From positions 71,857,191-71,921,190 of the forward strand of contig NC_089231.1 in NCBI RefSeq assembly GCF_963924675.1: a stretch of 64,000 nt of DNA, in the 5' to 3' direction. Within the stretch, counting starts at the first letter, position 1. Each line of letters opens with the position of its first letter. The translations under genes were made by a program, and so were the position numbers. The notes beneath the pieces were generated by a model. That model had not been told where the DNA came from and did not search any database. It worked only from the letters and a program-made list of their open reading frames with translations. This document shows, in pieces, positions 63,335 to 64,000 of the stretch. Source of the DNA: Phocoena phocoena (Eukaryota > Chordata > Mammalia > Artiodactyla > Phocoenidae).

Positions 63335-63540
63335 CACTGTTGGATAGAACATTCTGGGCCAATGGCAGTGTTCTCTATCTGTGCTGCCCTTTATTGTAGC
63401 CAGCAGCCTCCTATGGCTATTGAGTACTTGAGATATGGCAAGTGAGATTCAAAACCTGAATTTTAAATTTTACCTAATTTTAATTATTTTTAAATTAAAT
63501 AGCCACACGTGGCTAGCACAGTGAGCTCTGTATCAGCAGG
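63335..63540 (+). mobile_element. hAT-type MER relic
   Basis: 'cactgttggatagaacattc', 'ctatctgtgctgccctttat', 'ggctattgagtacttgagat' and 'agccacacgtggctagcaca'. Same family as 23688. Confidence 0.78.
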
Positions 63541-63551
63541 GACCATATATA

Positions 63552-64000
63552 TATATTTTTAAATTGGAATATAGTTGCTTTACACTGCTGTGTCAGTTTC
63601 TGCTGTACAGGAAAATGAATCAGCTATACATATGCACATATCCCCTCTTTTTTGGATTTCCTTCCCATTTAGGTCACCCACAGAGCACCGAGTAGAGTTC
63701 CCTGTGCTATACAGCAGGTTCTCATTAGTTATCTATTTTATACGTAGTATCAATAGTGTATATATGTCAATTCCAATCTCCCGATTCATCCCAACATCCC
63801 CCCCTCCCCCTTGGTATCCATATGTTTGTTCTCTATGTCTGTGTCTCTATTTCTGCTTTCAAATAAGATCATCTAATACCATTTTTCTAGATTCCACATA
63901 TATGTGTTAATATATGATATTTGTTTTTCTTTTTCTGACTTACTTCACTCTGTATGACAGTCTCTAGGTCCATCCAAGTCTCTGCAAAAGACACAATTTT
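63552..64000 (-). mobile_element. L1 3' end, antisense, runs off the window
   Basis: 'gaatatagttgctttacact', 'cagtttctgctgtacaggaa', 'aattccaatctcccgattca' and, at the edge, 'tcactctgtatgacagtctc' are the complement of an L1 3'UTR reaching into ORF2. The last part is the complement of the sequence at about 12180-12280. The element continues past 64000, so its total length is unknown. Confidence 0.93.

Overview
This window reads as nuclear DNA of a cetacean, most likely a toothed whale. The evidence is the repeat content. It holds tRNA-Glu-derived CHR-type SINEs of three kinds: long ones carrying the 'TGCCAATGCAGGGGACACGG' block (4381, 11363, 32064, 39126), short CHR-1-like ones (22505, 60361), and one GC-rich type on the minus strand (39752). 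It also holds L1 elements of the cetartiodactyl/cetacean kind, on a background of mammal-wide MIR, L2, MLT1/MaLR, hAT (MER-type) and Tigger relics. Nothing prokaryotic, plasmid-like or phage-like is present.

No host protein-coding gene can be supported. All long reading frames are either retrotransposon proteins (the L1 at 7028-12509), runs through microsatellites or repeats, or chance frames with no recognisable domain. The window therefore looks like intergenic DNA or the inside of a very large intron. The only exon-like signal is at 15610-15742 (acceptor, open frame, consensus donor), and it is weak evidence on its own.

Layout. 1-6890: mostly unique DNA with an MLT1-type LTR, MIRs, a CT-rich microsatellite, one SINE and a possible solo LTR. 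6890-12790: a three-level nest, with an old L1M interrupted by a 5'-truncated but nearly full-coding-length L1, itself interrupted by a SINE. Both newer insertions have visible target-site duplications. 12790-25500: L2, MIR, MLT1 and hAT relics, a short SINE inside an MLT1, a candidate conserved regulatory block (16070-16500), and an antisense L1 3' end. 25500-43500: many MIRs, two MLT1-in-MIR nests, a Tigger1 5' fragment, hAT fragments (one split by a SINE), dinucleotide repeats, and GATA-pair and homeodomain-site-rich unique DNA. 43560-46950: an old L1M apparently split by an inverted Tigger1 that carries transposase fragments. 46950-64000: MIR, L2, MLT1 and hAT relics, a MIR with a perfect 15-bp-arm hairpin, a SINE with an 18-bp target-site duplication, and an L1 3' end that runs off the right edge.

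No operon, pathway or new gene system is visible. The observations most worth following are regulatory-looking unique blocks, small template-switch or duplication scars inside old repeats, and SINE insertions usable as clade markers. Repeat boundaries are read by eye, usually good to about 10-30 bases. Family names follow remembered consensus features, not a database search.
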